Assembly (NCBI RefSeq): GCF_002909445.1
Contig: NZ_PPXC01000005.1
Location: 282,569 to 346,568 of the forward strand
Length of the DNA: 64,000 nucleotides
DNA from: Arthrobacter glacialis
GTDB lineage: Bacteria; Actinomycetota; Actinomycetes; Actinomycetales; Micrococcaceae
Direction: 5' to 3'
Shown: positions 35,370 through 43,741 of the stretch, one piece after another
How the letters are laid out: every line of letters begins with the position of its first letter
Numbering within the stretch: position 1 is the stretch's first letter
Made by a program: the position numbers and the translations under genes
The notes under the pieces: generated by a model
What the model was told of the DNA's origin: nothing
Databases searched by the model: none
What the model saw: only the letters and a program-made list of their open reading frames with translations

Positions 35370-35597
35370 CCGGGGACTCCTGATGTGAAAAAGGGGTGGC
35401 CACGGATTGCCGTCTTACGCCGTCTTTTGGGTCAGGAGGTCAAGACCTGAAAACCGGTGATTCGAAGCGCTCCGCGAGCTTGCCTCTCCATTCTACGCAA
35501 GTGTTTGCGAACTCCAGAATTTGCGTGGCGCACGTCGCATCTGGGCCTCGGCGGTTTCTGAACCTATCCGTGTGTAGAGGACTTTTAGTGGTTGCCC
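35370..35597. other. Divergent region between purS and sialidase 1
   Basis: Minus strand: -10 TAGAAT (35495-35490) for purSQL and a roughly 115-base leader containing TCAGG-N9-CCTGA and an anti-Shine-Dalgarno CTCCTGA. No gene is supported. The plus-strand sialidase promoter lies further on at 35598-35620. Confidence 0.6.
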
Positions 35598-35620
35598 TGT
35601 GATTGGGCTCACGCTAGGGT
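35598..35620 (+). promoter_or_regulatory. Sialidase 1 promoter with CRP-like site
   Basis: TGTGATTGGGCTCACG (35598-35613) matches the CRP/FNR-type form TGTGA-N6-TCAC and is followed by GC and the -10 TAGGGT (35615-35620). The ACGC-TA(G/C) join is the same as in sialidases 2 and 3. Whether a CRP-type protein binds is unproven. Confidence 0.55.
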
Positions 35621-35720
35621 TGTGGGATGTTCCATGTCTGATGAGTCACATTTCAGGCGGGGACCGTTCGTGTCATGGCGAAAGCTATGCGGCCAATGAC
35701 GGCCGCTATGAAAGGACAAC

Positions 35721-38387
35721 ATGAAATCCACCGACACCCACCGCCGATGGAAGAAGCCCCAGGTAGCCATCGCCGCCGGAGCGCTTGCCGCCACGCTGCT
35801 GACCAGCATGATCACCCCTGCCGTGGCAGCCGGGGAATCAGTTCCCCCCACTGCCCCAGGCAGTTACGCCGAGCAGGTTCTGGCAAAAAATGGCGACAAC
35901 GCCATTGACCCGGTGCTCGGCGCCAACTACCGTATCCCTGCTCTGGCCCACTTGGGCGACGGCGTCGTCCTGGCTTCCTACGATGGGCGGCCCTATGGCG
36001 GCGACTCGCCCCAGCCGAACTCCATCATCCAGCGCCGCAGCACCGACAATGGCAAGACGTGGGGTGCACCCACTTACGTGGCCCGCGGTCAGATGCCCGG
36101 CGCGGGCAAGCTCGTCTACGGCTTCAGCGACCCCAGCCTTGTGGTTGATGAGGAAACCGGGGATGTCTTCAATTTCTTCGTGTACTCCAAGGATGTCAGC
36201 TTCCAGGCCGGCGGTTATGGGAATAACGACGCGGACCGCAACATCACCAGCGCCGCCGTCGCTGTTTCCAGGGACAAGGGCCTGAGCTGGTCCATGGACC
36301 CGGCCAACATGCCCGTGCTTCCTCCCGCCAACTACGCGCCCGGCTCCGCATTTGCCGGCTTTGACGGTCCGCTGATCACCGACGTGGTCAAGCCTGCGGG
36401 CACCACGGTGGGTGCGCAGAACAACGTTGAGGGGGTTGCCGGCGTCTTTGCCGCCTCAGGAGCGGGCATCCAGCTCAAGTACGGTGCCCACAAGGGCCGC
36501 CTGGTCCAGCAGTTCACCGGCAAGGTCAAAAAGGCCGATGGTTCAACCCCCTACCAGGCCTACAGTGTCTTCTCCGATGACCACGGCAAGACCTGGCAGC
36601 GCGGCGCGTTCACGGGCACCGGCATGGATGAAAACAAGACGGTCGAGCTCTCCAACGGCGACGTCATGATGAACTCCCGCGCCAGCAGCGGCGGAAACGG
36701 CGGGCGAAAGATCGCCATTTCCAAGGACGGTGGCGCAACATACGGCCCGGTTACCGTGGACACCCGCCTGAGTGACCCCGTCAACAACGCGTCCATTTCG
36801 CGCATGTATCCGCAGGCCGCGCAGGGATCCGACGAGGCCAAGATGCTGTTGTTCTCCAACGCCAACAGCACCTCGGGCCGCCAGAACGGCACCATCCGCT
36901 ACTCCTGCGACGACGGCGCCACCTGGAGCGCAGGCCAGCAGTTCAAGGCCGGCGCCATGAGCTACTCAACAGTCGCAGCACTGGGCGACGGCACCTTTGG
37001 TGTCTTCTACGAGGGCGACAACAACACCATGACGTTCGGCAGGTTCAACGCCGAATGGCTCGGCATCGAGTGCGGCGTCGAGCTCACCGCCAAGGCCGTC
37101 ACGGGCGCCAACGGCGCAACCGTGCAGGCCGAACTGACCCTGGTGAACGGCAGCGAGAAGACCATTACCGGAGCCAAGGCCAGCTTCGCAGCGCAGAACG
37201 CCTGGACCTTTGGCAGCTCGGCGTTCGCCGACGTCGCCGCGGGATCCTCGGTCACCGTCACCGTCCCGGTGACCATCCCGGCCAGTGCCAAGGCAGGAAA
37301 CTACAACGTCACGGCCAAGGCCAGCTATGGCACCAGCGAATTCAGTGCAGTGGTTCCCGTGACCGTCACCGGCGGTGCCGCACCCACGCTGGGCCTGGGC
37401 GTCGTCGGCTCGCGCACGGACGAGACCCGCGACCTTGCCGCCACGCCCTACACGGTTGGCGAAAAGCTCCCGTACCAGTTCGCCGTCACCAGCCTCAGCA
37501 ATGTCACCTCCAATGTGGCCCCTGTTGCGGGCAACTTTGACCCGTTCCTGCCCCCGGCCGGCGGTAACTGCCGCTGGAACAACCTGGCCATGTGGGCCAA
37601 CTACACCTGTGGGACGCCCCGCCACGCTGTGACAGCCGATGAACTGGCCCATGGCTTCTTCGTTCCCCTGACCACCTGGTCCGTCACCAGCACGGGCCTG
37701 GACAGCAAGACGTTCACCATCACGGGCAGCGAAGTTGACCTGCTGCTGCGCAACCCCGAACTGTCGGCCACCGTGGCCGCCGTGTGGAACGACACCGACG
37801 GCAACGGCCTGGCCGGCGCCGGCGACACCGTCACCACCACCCTCACCGCCACCAACTCAGGCAACGTCACCCTGACAGGGGTTGCCGGGCTCGGCGCCGA
37901 ACGCGGCACCTTGGCCATTGGCGCGTCAGCCACCTTCACGGAAACCCGTGAACTGACGACGGGGGAAATTGCCGCAGGTGCCGTGGCGGAGCGTACCGTT
38001 GCGCTCGCAGCAGTCAACGGCGCCAAGGATGCGGCACAGGACGTCGTCGTGCAGGCAGTAGAGCTGCCCGTGCTCCCGGCGATGCCTGACTTTGAGCCGT
38101 CCGCCGAGCGCGTGCAGCTGAAGGGCCAGCCTCCCGTTGACCTTGGCATGAACACCGGCAAGTACACTGTCGGCGACACCGTCACCATCAAGAATGTCCC
38201 CGCCAATGAGTGGGCCTACGTGCACATGAACCAGCACGGTGCCCGCATTGGCTGGTTCCTGGCTGATGCCCAGGGGGCCGTCACCTTCACGGTTCCGGAG
38301 GGAACCAAGAATGGCAAGGATGCCCTGGTGGTTTCGGACCGGAACGGGGTGTTCCTGTCATTTGGCAACTTCCACGTAACGCCGTAG
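35721..38387 (+). CDS. Secreted sialidase 1 (GH33), no wall anchor
   Basis: Exo-alpha-sialidase, 888 aa. Signal peptide (1-37), six-bladed GH33 propeller (about 48-450): RIP motif YRIPAL (Arg71), ASYDGRPYGGD (acid/base Asp region), five Asp boxes (STDNGKTW, SRDKGLSW, SDDHGKTW, SKDGGATY, SCDDGATW), VELSNGD with Glu309, Arg320 and Arg393 of the triad, and nucleophile Tyr415 in MSYSTV. Then an NPCBM-associated NEW3-like domain (about 450-555), a module with TPRHAVTADELAHGFF (about 555-680) shared by all three sialidases, a DUF11-like domain and a unique C terminus. Unlike its neighbours it has no LAXTG signal, so it should be released. GAAAGGACAAC precedes ATG 35721. Confidence 0.95.
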   Translation: MKSTDTHRRWKKPQVAIAAGALAATLLTSMITPAVAAGESVPPTAPGSYAEQVLAKNGDNAIDPVLGANYRIPALAHLGDGVVLASYDGRPYGGDSPQPNSIIQRRSTDNGKTWGAPTYVARGQMPGAGKLVYGFSDPSLVVDEETGDVFNFFVYSKDVSFQAGGYGNNDADRNITSAAVAVSRDKGLSWSMDPANMPVLPPANYAPGSAFAGFDGPLITDVVKPAGTTVGAQNNVEGVAGVFAASGAGIQLKYGAHKGRLVQQFTGKVKKADGSTPYQAYSVFSDDHGKTWQRGAFTGTGMDENKTVELSNGDVMMNSRASSGGNGGRKIAISKDGGATYGPVTVDTRLSDPVNNASISRMYPQAAQGSDEAKMLLFSNANSTSGRQNGTIRYSCDDGATWSAGQQFKAGAMSYSTVAALGDGTFGVFYEGDNNTMTFGRFNAEWLGIECGVELTAKAVTGANGATVQAELTLVNGSEKTITGAKASFAAQNAWTFGSSAFADVAAGSSVTVTVPVTIPASAKAGNYNVTAKASYGTSEFSAVVPVTVTGGAAPTLGLGVVGSRTDETRDLAATPYTVGEKLPYQFAVTSLSNVTSNVAPVAGNFDPFLPPAGGNCRWNNLAMWANYTCGTPRHAVTADELAHGFFVPLTTWSVTSTGLDSKTFTITGSEVDLLLRNPELSATVAAVWNDTDGNGLAGAGDTVTTTLTATNSGNVTLTGVAGLGAERGTLAIGASATFTETRELTTGEIAAGAVAERTVALAAVNGAKDAAQDVVVQAVELPVLPAMPDFEPSAERVQLKGQPPVDLGMNTGKYTVGDTVTIKNVPANEWAYVHMNQHGARIGWFLADAQGAVTFTVPEGTKNGKDALVVSDRNGVFLSFGNFHVTP

Positions 38388-38440
38388 GAGGCTCCTGACC
38401 CCGCCCCCGCGCCACTTCGGCGCAGGGGCGCGAACAGGTG

Positions 38441-38485
38441 CAGTTGAGGGGTGGATCCGCCGTTGGCGGGTGCACCCCTCAACTG
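38441..38485 (+). terminator. Hairpin after sialidase 1
   Basis: CAGTTGAGGGGTG (38441-38453) pairs with CACCCCTCAACTG (38473-38485); the loop holds a smaller GCCGTTGGC hairpin. No T tract, so termination strength is uncertain. Confidence 0.6.
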
Positions 38486-38701
38486 ATTAACGCGGCTGGG
38501 CAGGCAATTTGGCTGGCAGCGCGTCCCGTTGCGTCCCATTCCTCGTGTGACTGGACAGACAATGACGCTTTGCAGTCGGTAAGCGGCGTGATCTGTCCAC
38601 TGACCAGCCAGTCAGGGGGCCAATAGCCTCCCCTCACAATCTCAGGCGGTAACAGTGGTGCATTGATGTGACACATATCCCATTAGTTATGGATAACACG
38701 C
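38486..38701. other. Intergenic sequence before the sialidase 2 promoter
   Basis: No gene seen. ATGTGACACAT (38666-38676) is a perfect 11-base palindrome about 25 bases upstream of the -10, a possible operator. ATGGATAACACGC just before the -10 is shared in part with sialidase 3 and the ricin/SGNH gene. Confidence 0.45.
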
Positions 38702-38728
38702 TAGTGTGGGGTAGGTCATCCTATGTCC
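38702..38728 (+). promoter_or_regulatory. Sialidase 2 promoter and conserved downstream box
   Basis: -10 TAGTGT (38702-38707), then GTAGGTCATCCTATGTCC (38711-38728). The same 18-mer occurs at identical spacing in sialidase 3. It would lie at about +1 to +15 of the transcript, so it may be an operator or an RNA element. Confidence 0.65.
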
Positions 38729-38805
38729 GAGGTCCTGGGGTCAAGGGATGTTGATGCAGTGCATGCAATTTTTTGATGGCCAGCTTGGCCACTTGAGAGG
38801 AATCG

Positions 38806-41800
38806 ATGAAATCCACCGATACGGTGCTCCGCTTCGCGCGCGGGCACAAGGCAGCTACCGCGGGGGTGTTGGCCGCCGGGTTGTTTGCATCCATGATGGG
38901 CCCGGCTTTCGCGCTGGCTACGGCCCCGCAAGCTGCTGCAGCAGTCGGCTCCTATGCCGAACAGGTCCTGGCCACGCCCGGCGACATGGCCACTGTCCCG
39001 AACCAGGCCTGGTACCGCATCCCGGCCCTGGCCGACTTGGGCGGCGGCGTGGTTTTGGCCTCCTACGATGGCCGTCCCGACGGCGGCGACTCGCCTTCCC
39101 CCAACTCCATCATCCAGCGCCGCAGCACCGACGGCGGGCAGACCTGGGGTGCCCCCACCTTTGTTGCCCGCGGCCAGGTTGGCACGGGCGGAAACCTGCG
39201 CTACGGCTTTAGTGACCCCAGCTATGTGGTGGACAAGATCACCGGCAGCGTTTTTGCGTTCTTCGTATACTCCAAGGACCAAGGTTTCCACGGAAGCACC
39301 TTTGGCGCTGACGACGCCGACCGCCAGGTGGTCAGTGCTGCCGTTGCCGTTTCCACGGACAAGGGTTTGACCTGGTCCATGGACCCGGGCAACATGCCCA
39401 CCCTGCCGGTGGCTCCAAACTATGCTGCGGGCTCCAAGTACGCCGAGTTCGACGGCCCCCTGGTCACCGACGTGGCCAAGCCCGTCGGAGATGCGACTAA
39501 CATTGGCGGCGTGGCTGGCTTGTTCGCCGCCTCAGGCGAGGGCATTCAGCTGCAGTACGGCCCCAACAAGGGCCGCCTGATCCAGCAGTTCACTGGCAAG
39601 GTTAAGCAGCCTGCCGGCGGTACTGACATGCGTTCATACAGCGTCTACTCCGATGACCACGGCAAGACGTGGAAGCGCGGCGCCTTTGTAGGTACCGGCA
39701 TGGATGAAAACAAGACCGTTGAACTCTCCAACGGCGACGTTATGCTGAACTCCCGCGCCAGCAGTGGCGGCAACGGCGGCCGCAAGGTGGCCATCTCCAA
39801 GGACGGCGGCGAGACGTACGGTCCGGTAACCATCAACACCGTTTTGCGCGACCCGGTCAACAACGCTTCCATTGCGCGCATGTACCCGAATGCGACTCAG
39901 GGTTCGGCAGAGGCGAAGATCCTGCTGTTCTCCAACGCCAATGCCACCTCCCGTACCAACGGCACCATCCGCTACTCCTGCGACGATGGTGCAACATGGA
40001 GTGCCGGCAAGCAGTTCAAGGACGGCTACATGGCCTACTCCACCGTGACTGCGCTCAGTGACGGCAAGTTCGGCCTGCTCTACGAGGGCAACAGCAACGC
40101 CATCACCTTTGGCAAGTTCGACGCCGATTGGCTGGGTGTTGATTGCATTGGCACCATGACTGCGGCGCTCACCGCCGCCAACACCTCGGGCGCCAACGGT
40201 TCTACCGTTGATGCATCACTGACAGTGACAAACAATGGCACCGAAACTCTCTCCGGCGCCGTTGCTTCCATTACGGTTCCTGCGCCAGGCGCAAGTGGCA
40301 AATACGCAACTAACGCCGGGTGGACTCTTGGCACAGTTGCTGTGCCCGATGTGGCTCCCGGGGCTTCCGCGGTGGTCAAGGTTCCTGTTGGCATTCCCAG
40401 TTTCGCTAAAGTCCGGGAAGCCACCTTTAACGCCAATGTAAGCCAAGGATCGGTGAAGGTGACAACAACTGTCAAGGTTGCGGTTACCGGTGGCGCTACT
40501 GACACCGTCGTCGATCTCGACGGCACGGGCTTGCTGAGGGCACCGCTGCGCGATGTGGCCACCACCCCTTATGCGGTTGGGGACAGGGTTGGCTATAACT
40601 TCCAGATCCGGAATCTCGGCAATATTGCAGCTGAAATTTTCCCCACAGCCGGTAATTTTGATCCACTGCGCCGCACCACTGAGGGTGGCAGCACCAATAC
40701 CGGAAACTGCCGCTGGGGTTCTCTTCCGGTTGGTGAAGGTTACACCTGCACTACCCCCGAGCATGCAGTGACGGCCGAGGATTTGGCAAACGGCTTCTTT
40801 GCTCCTCTGACCACGTGGAAGGCCACAGCTGGGGCCCTTACCAAGAGCTACACCATCACTGGTGCGGAAGTTGATCTGCTGGTCCGCAAGCCGTCACTGA
40901 CTGCGACCCACACCGCCGGTGCGCTGGTGGATGTTGATTCAAGCGGCTTTGCAAGCGTGGGCGACACCGTCAGTTACACCTCGGTGGTCACCAACAACGG
41001 CAACGTTAAGGTCTCTGGTGTCACAGGGGCAGGTGCAGAAAGCTTTGACCTCGCTGTGGCAGAAAGCAAGACCATCGCCTCCGTCTACACCGTCACGGCG
41101 GCGGATGTTACTGCTAACAATGTTGCGGCCAAGGGCCTTGTGGTCAGTGGCAAGAACGGTCAGAAGATTGCGGCAACCTCAGTGTCCTCTGCAGCCGTCA
41201 AGGCCTGCGGGGACGAGCTCTGCGGTGCCGAGCCTCCCATGGTGAACCAGATCGCCAAGAGCAGTCTCCGCATTGAATCCGTATCCTCCGAGCAACTGAC
41301 GGGTGAACCCGCCCCCAGTGGACCGGCAGCGGCCCTGATCGACGGCAGTCCCGAAACGTACTGGCACACCAGGTGGACCGGCACGCCCGCTGTATTCCCG
41401 CACTCGGTTGTCATCGACCTGGGCAAGAGCCACCATGTCTCCGGTTTTGAGTACACCCAGCGCCAGAACGGATCCAACGGCCGTATCAAGGACTACGAGA
41501 TCTTTGTTTCGGACAGCCCCACGGAGTTCGGCACCAAGGTCGCCAGCGGTGCGTTCACGGCCGCCCTCGAACGCCAGCGCATCACCATTGCCGGCAACAA
41601 GGCCGGACGCTACGTCAAGCTGGTTGGCCTGACCTCAATCGCCAGCAACGACTTTGGTGGCGGCGCGGAAGTCAACATCGCGGGCCTGCCCGCGATCCCC
41701 TCGGCTGCTTCAATCACCGCTACACCCGGCTCGGTTGAGGCTGGCAATGACATCTCGGTCTCGCTGACAGCCTTCCCGGCCAGCAGCGCCGTTGTGTTGA

Positions 41801-43482
41801 CGCTCGACGGCGGCGCCTCCTTGGGCAGCGTCACCACCGACGCTGCCGGCAAGGCCACCAAGACCGTCACGGTTCCGGCAGGCACGCCTGCTGGCAACCG
41901 GACGGTAACGGCTACATCCGGTGCTGTTACAGCTACAGTGACTTTGGTTGTCACGGCACCCGCGCCGGTGCTTTCAGCCACCATCACGGGTGCACGCAAC
42001 GATGCAGCGCGCGACCTGACGGCCAACCCGTACATGGTCGGCCAGGAATTGCCGTACAACTTTGTTGTCAAGAGCACCTCCAATGCCGTCACCACCGTCT
42101 TCCCGACTGCCGGCGAATTTGCCGGCTTCAACATCGACGGGACGCCCAACTGCCGCTTCCGCAACGTCCCGGCACTTGGGGGCTACACGTGCACCTCGGC
42201 CAAGCGCGTCATCACCGCTGACGATGTTGCCAAGGGCTTCTTTGTCCCTGTGACCAAGTGGAGCGTTGAAGGAACCGGCGCCGCAACCGTCAACTACACC
42301 GTCACCGGTGGCGAAGAGGATGTTTTGATCCGTAAGCCGTCTGTGGCTGTGAGTGTTGCTGCGGGTGTTCTTGAGGATAAGGATGCCAGTGGTTTTGCCA
42401 GTGTGGGTGATGTTGTGAGCTTTGCTGTGACTGCCAGGAATGACGGAAACGTTGCTTTGACGGGTGTTTCCTTGCCTGGCACCACGGGTGCTGGGGCTAC
42501 CTTGGCTGTTGGTGCCAGCACTGTGGGGACGCTGAAGCACACGGTGACCGCTGCTGATGTGACTGCCAAGCAGATTGCTGCGGTTTCTGTGGCGGGTGCT
42601 GCAAAGAATGGTGTCAAGGATGTTGCCAAGACGGGTACCGGTGTTGCGTTTGCTTTGACGCTGGCTCCGGAACCGACACCGTCGGCCACTCCCAGCCCGT
42701 CTGGAACACCGTCAGCGACACCGACGGCCTCGCCGTCCGCCACACCGTCAGCGACGCCATCCGCAACGCCGTCGGCAACACCGACAATGAGCCCGTCAGC
42801 AACGCCGTCGGCAACACCGACAATGAGCCCGTCAGCAACGCCGTCGGCAACACCGACAATGAGCCCGTCAGCAACGCCGTCGGCAACACCGACAATGAGC
42901 CCGTCAGCAACGCCGTCGGCAACACCGACAATGAGCCCGTCAGCAACGCCGTCGGCAACACCGACAATGAGCCCGTCAGCAACGCCGTCGGCCACGCCGA
43001 CTGCGTCGACTCCGGCAACCACGGCTCCGGCAACTGTTGCGCCGTCCGGTTCGTTGAGTGATGACACGGTTTCTGTTGGTGGATCGTTGACGGTTACCGG
43101 CAAGAACTTCAAGCCGGGCACCACTGCCACGTTCACGCTGCATTCGGATCCGGTGGTTTTGGGAACGGCGGTGGTTGGTGCTGATGGCACGGTGTCCTTG
43201 ACTGCCAAGGTGCCGGCGAATGTTCCTGCCGGTGCCCACACCGTGGTCATCTCAGGAACTGGCACCAACGGCCAGGCTGTTGAAGTCAGCATCGATGTAG
43301 AGGTAGGTGGCAGCAATGTCACCGCCAGCGGCGCGGCAACAACCTCGGCAAGCTCCGCGCCGTCGGACTCCCTCGCCAACACAGGAGCCAATGGCGCCCT
43401 GCTGGGCGGGCTTGCCATGGCCCTTGTCCTGGGTGGCTTGGTCCTGTTCGGGGCAACTCGACGCAGGGCAGCCAATCACTAA
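38806..43482 (+). CDS. Wall-anchored multidomain sialidase 2 (GH33 with CBM32)
   Basis: A 1558-aa exo-sialidase. Signal peptide (1 to about 43), GH33 propeller (about 48-455) with YRIPAL, Asp boxes (STDGGQTW, STDKGLTW, SDDHGKTW, SKDGGETY, SCDDGATW) and MAYSTV (Tyr), NEW3-like domain, shared HAVTAEDLANGFF module, DUF11-like domain, F5/8-type C carbohydrate-binding module (about 819-965; ALIDGSPETYWHTRW, YVKLVGLTS), Ig-like domain, second shared module (about 1059-1169), second DUF11-like domain, a 12-residue Ser/Thr/Pro repeat x6 (1326-1397), an Ig/IPT cassette, and LANTG (1523-1527) with helix and RRR. AGAGGAAT precedes ATG 38806. Sialic acid release at the cell surface. Confidence 0.95.
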   Translation: MKSTDTVLRFARGHKAATAGVLAAGLFASMMGPAFALATAPQAAAAVGSYAEQVLATPGDMATVPNQAWYRIPALADLGGGVVLASYDGRPDGGDSPSPNSIIQRRSTDGGQTWGAPTFVARGQVGTGGNLRYGFSDPSYVVDKITGSVFAFFVYSKDQGFHGSTFGADDADRQVVSAAVAVSTDKGLTWSMDPGNMPTLPVAPNYAAGSKYAEFDGPLVTDVAKPVGDATNIGGVAGLFAASGEGIQLQYGPNKGRLIQQFTGKVKQPAGGTDMRSYSVYSDDHGKTWKRGAFVGTGMDENKTVELSNGDVMLNSRASSGGNGGRKVAISKDGGETYGPVTINTVLRDPVNNASIARMYPNATQGSAEAKILLFSNANATSRTNGTIRYSCDDGATWSAGKQFKDGYMAYSTVTALSDGKFGLLYEGNSNAITFGKFDADWLGVDCIGTMTAALTAANTSGANGSTVDASLTVTNNGTETLSGAVASITVPAPGASGKYATNAGWTLGTVAVPDVAPGASAVVKVPVGIPSFAKVREATFNANVSQGSVKVTTTVKVAVTGGATDTVVDLDGTGLLRAPLRDVATTPYAVGDRVGYNFQIRNLGNIAAEIFPTAGNFDPLRRTTEGGSTNTGNCRWGSLPVGEGYTCTTPEHAVTAEDLANGFFAPLTTWKATAGALTKSYTITGAEVDLLVRKPSLTATHTAGALVDVDSSGFASVGDTVSYTSVVTNNGNVKVSGVTGAGAESFDLAVAESKTIASVYTVTAADVTANNVAAKGLVVSGKNGQKIAATSVSSAAVKACGDELCGAEPPMVNQIAKSSLRIESVSSEQLTGEPAPSGPAAALIDGSPETYWHTRWTGTPAVFPHSVVIDLGKSHHVSGFEYTQRQNGSNGRIKDYEIFVSDSPTEFGTKVASGAFTAALERQRITIAGNKAGRYVKLVGLTSIASNDFGGGAEVNIAGLPAIPSAASITATPGSVEAGNDISVSLTAFPASSAVVLTLDGGASLGSVTTDAAGKATKTVTVPAGTPAGNRTVTATSGAVTATVTLVVTAPAPVLSATITGARNDAARDLTANPYMVGQELPYNFVVKSTSNAVTTVFPTAGEFAGFNIDGTPNCRFRNVPALGGYTCTSAKRVITADDVAKGFFVPVTKWSVEGTGAATVNYTVTGGEEDVLIRKPSVAVSVAAGVLEDKDASGFASVGDVVSFAVTARNDGNVALTGVSLPGTTGAGATLAVGASTVGTLKHTVTAADVTAKQIAAVSVAGAAKNGVKDVAKTGTGVAFALTLAPEPTPSATPSPSGTPSATPTASPSATPSATPSATPSATPTMSPSATPSATPTMSPSATPSATPTMSPSATPSATPTMSPSATPSATPTMSPSATPSATPTMSPSATPSATPTASTPATTAPATVAPSGSLSDDTVSVGGSLTVTGKNFKPGTTATFTLHSDPVVLGTAVVGADGTVSLTAKVPANVPAGAHTVVISGTGTNGQAVEVSIDVEVGGSNVTASGAATTSASSAPSDSLANTGANGALLGGLAMALVLGGLVLFGATRRRAANH
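42781..42996 (+). repeat. 36-bp tandem repeat x6 in sialidase 2
   Basis: Six adjacent 36-bp units, five identical and the last with two changes, encoding PTMSPSATPSAT. The stalk lies between the catalytic part and the wall anchor. Confidence 0.97.
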
Positions 43483-43495
43483 GACTGCCTAGCAC

Positions 43496-43539
43496 CTTGG
43501 GGTGGGTTTCGGAAGATCGTTTCCGAGGCCCACCCCAAG
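43496..43539 (+). terminator. Terminator hairpin after sialidase 2
   Basis: CTTGGGGTGGG (43496-43506) pairs with CCCACCCCAAG (43529-43539), with an inner TTCGGAA/TTTCCGA stem. No strong T run. Confidence 0.7.
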
Positions 43540-43638
43540 ACGTTTAAGTACAACGACGCCAGCCCGTAACCGAATGCACGATTGCCCGCAGTCGGCGTAA
43601 CAGTTGGAAGATATCTTCTTAAGTGATCCATAACACGC

Positions 43639-43665
43639 TACTGTGTTGTAGGTCATCCTATGTCC
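43639..43665 (+). promoter_or_regulatory. Sialidase 3 promoter and conserved downstream box
   Basis: -10 TACTGT (43639-43644) and the 18-mer GTAGGTCATCCTATGTCC (43648-43665), same spacing as in sialidase 2. GTGATCCATAACAC directly upstream resembles the CRP-like site of sialidase 1. Confidence 0.65.
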
Positions 43666-43741
43666 TAGGTTGTGGGGCGCCTTTCGTGGGGTGCGTGCTT
43701 GTCCGAATTTGACGGCCGTTGCCGGCCACCGAGAGGAATCG

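Noticed and set aside
42294-43475. Long antisense frame over the sialidase 2 stalk
   Set aside because: Arises from the tandem repeat being open in several frames; no start signal.
43670-43741. 24-codon upstream extension of sialidase 3
   Set aside because: Would place non-signal residues before a perfect signal peptide; the ribosome site GAGAGGAATCG matches that of sialidase 2 at ATG 43742.
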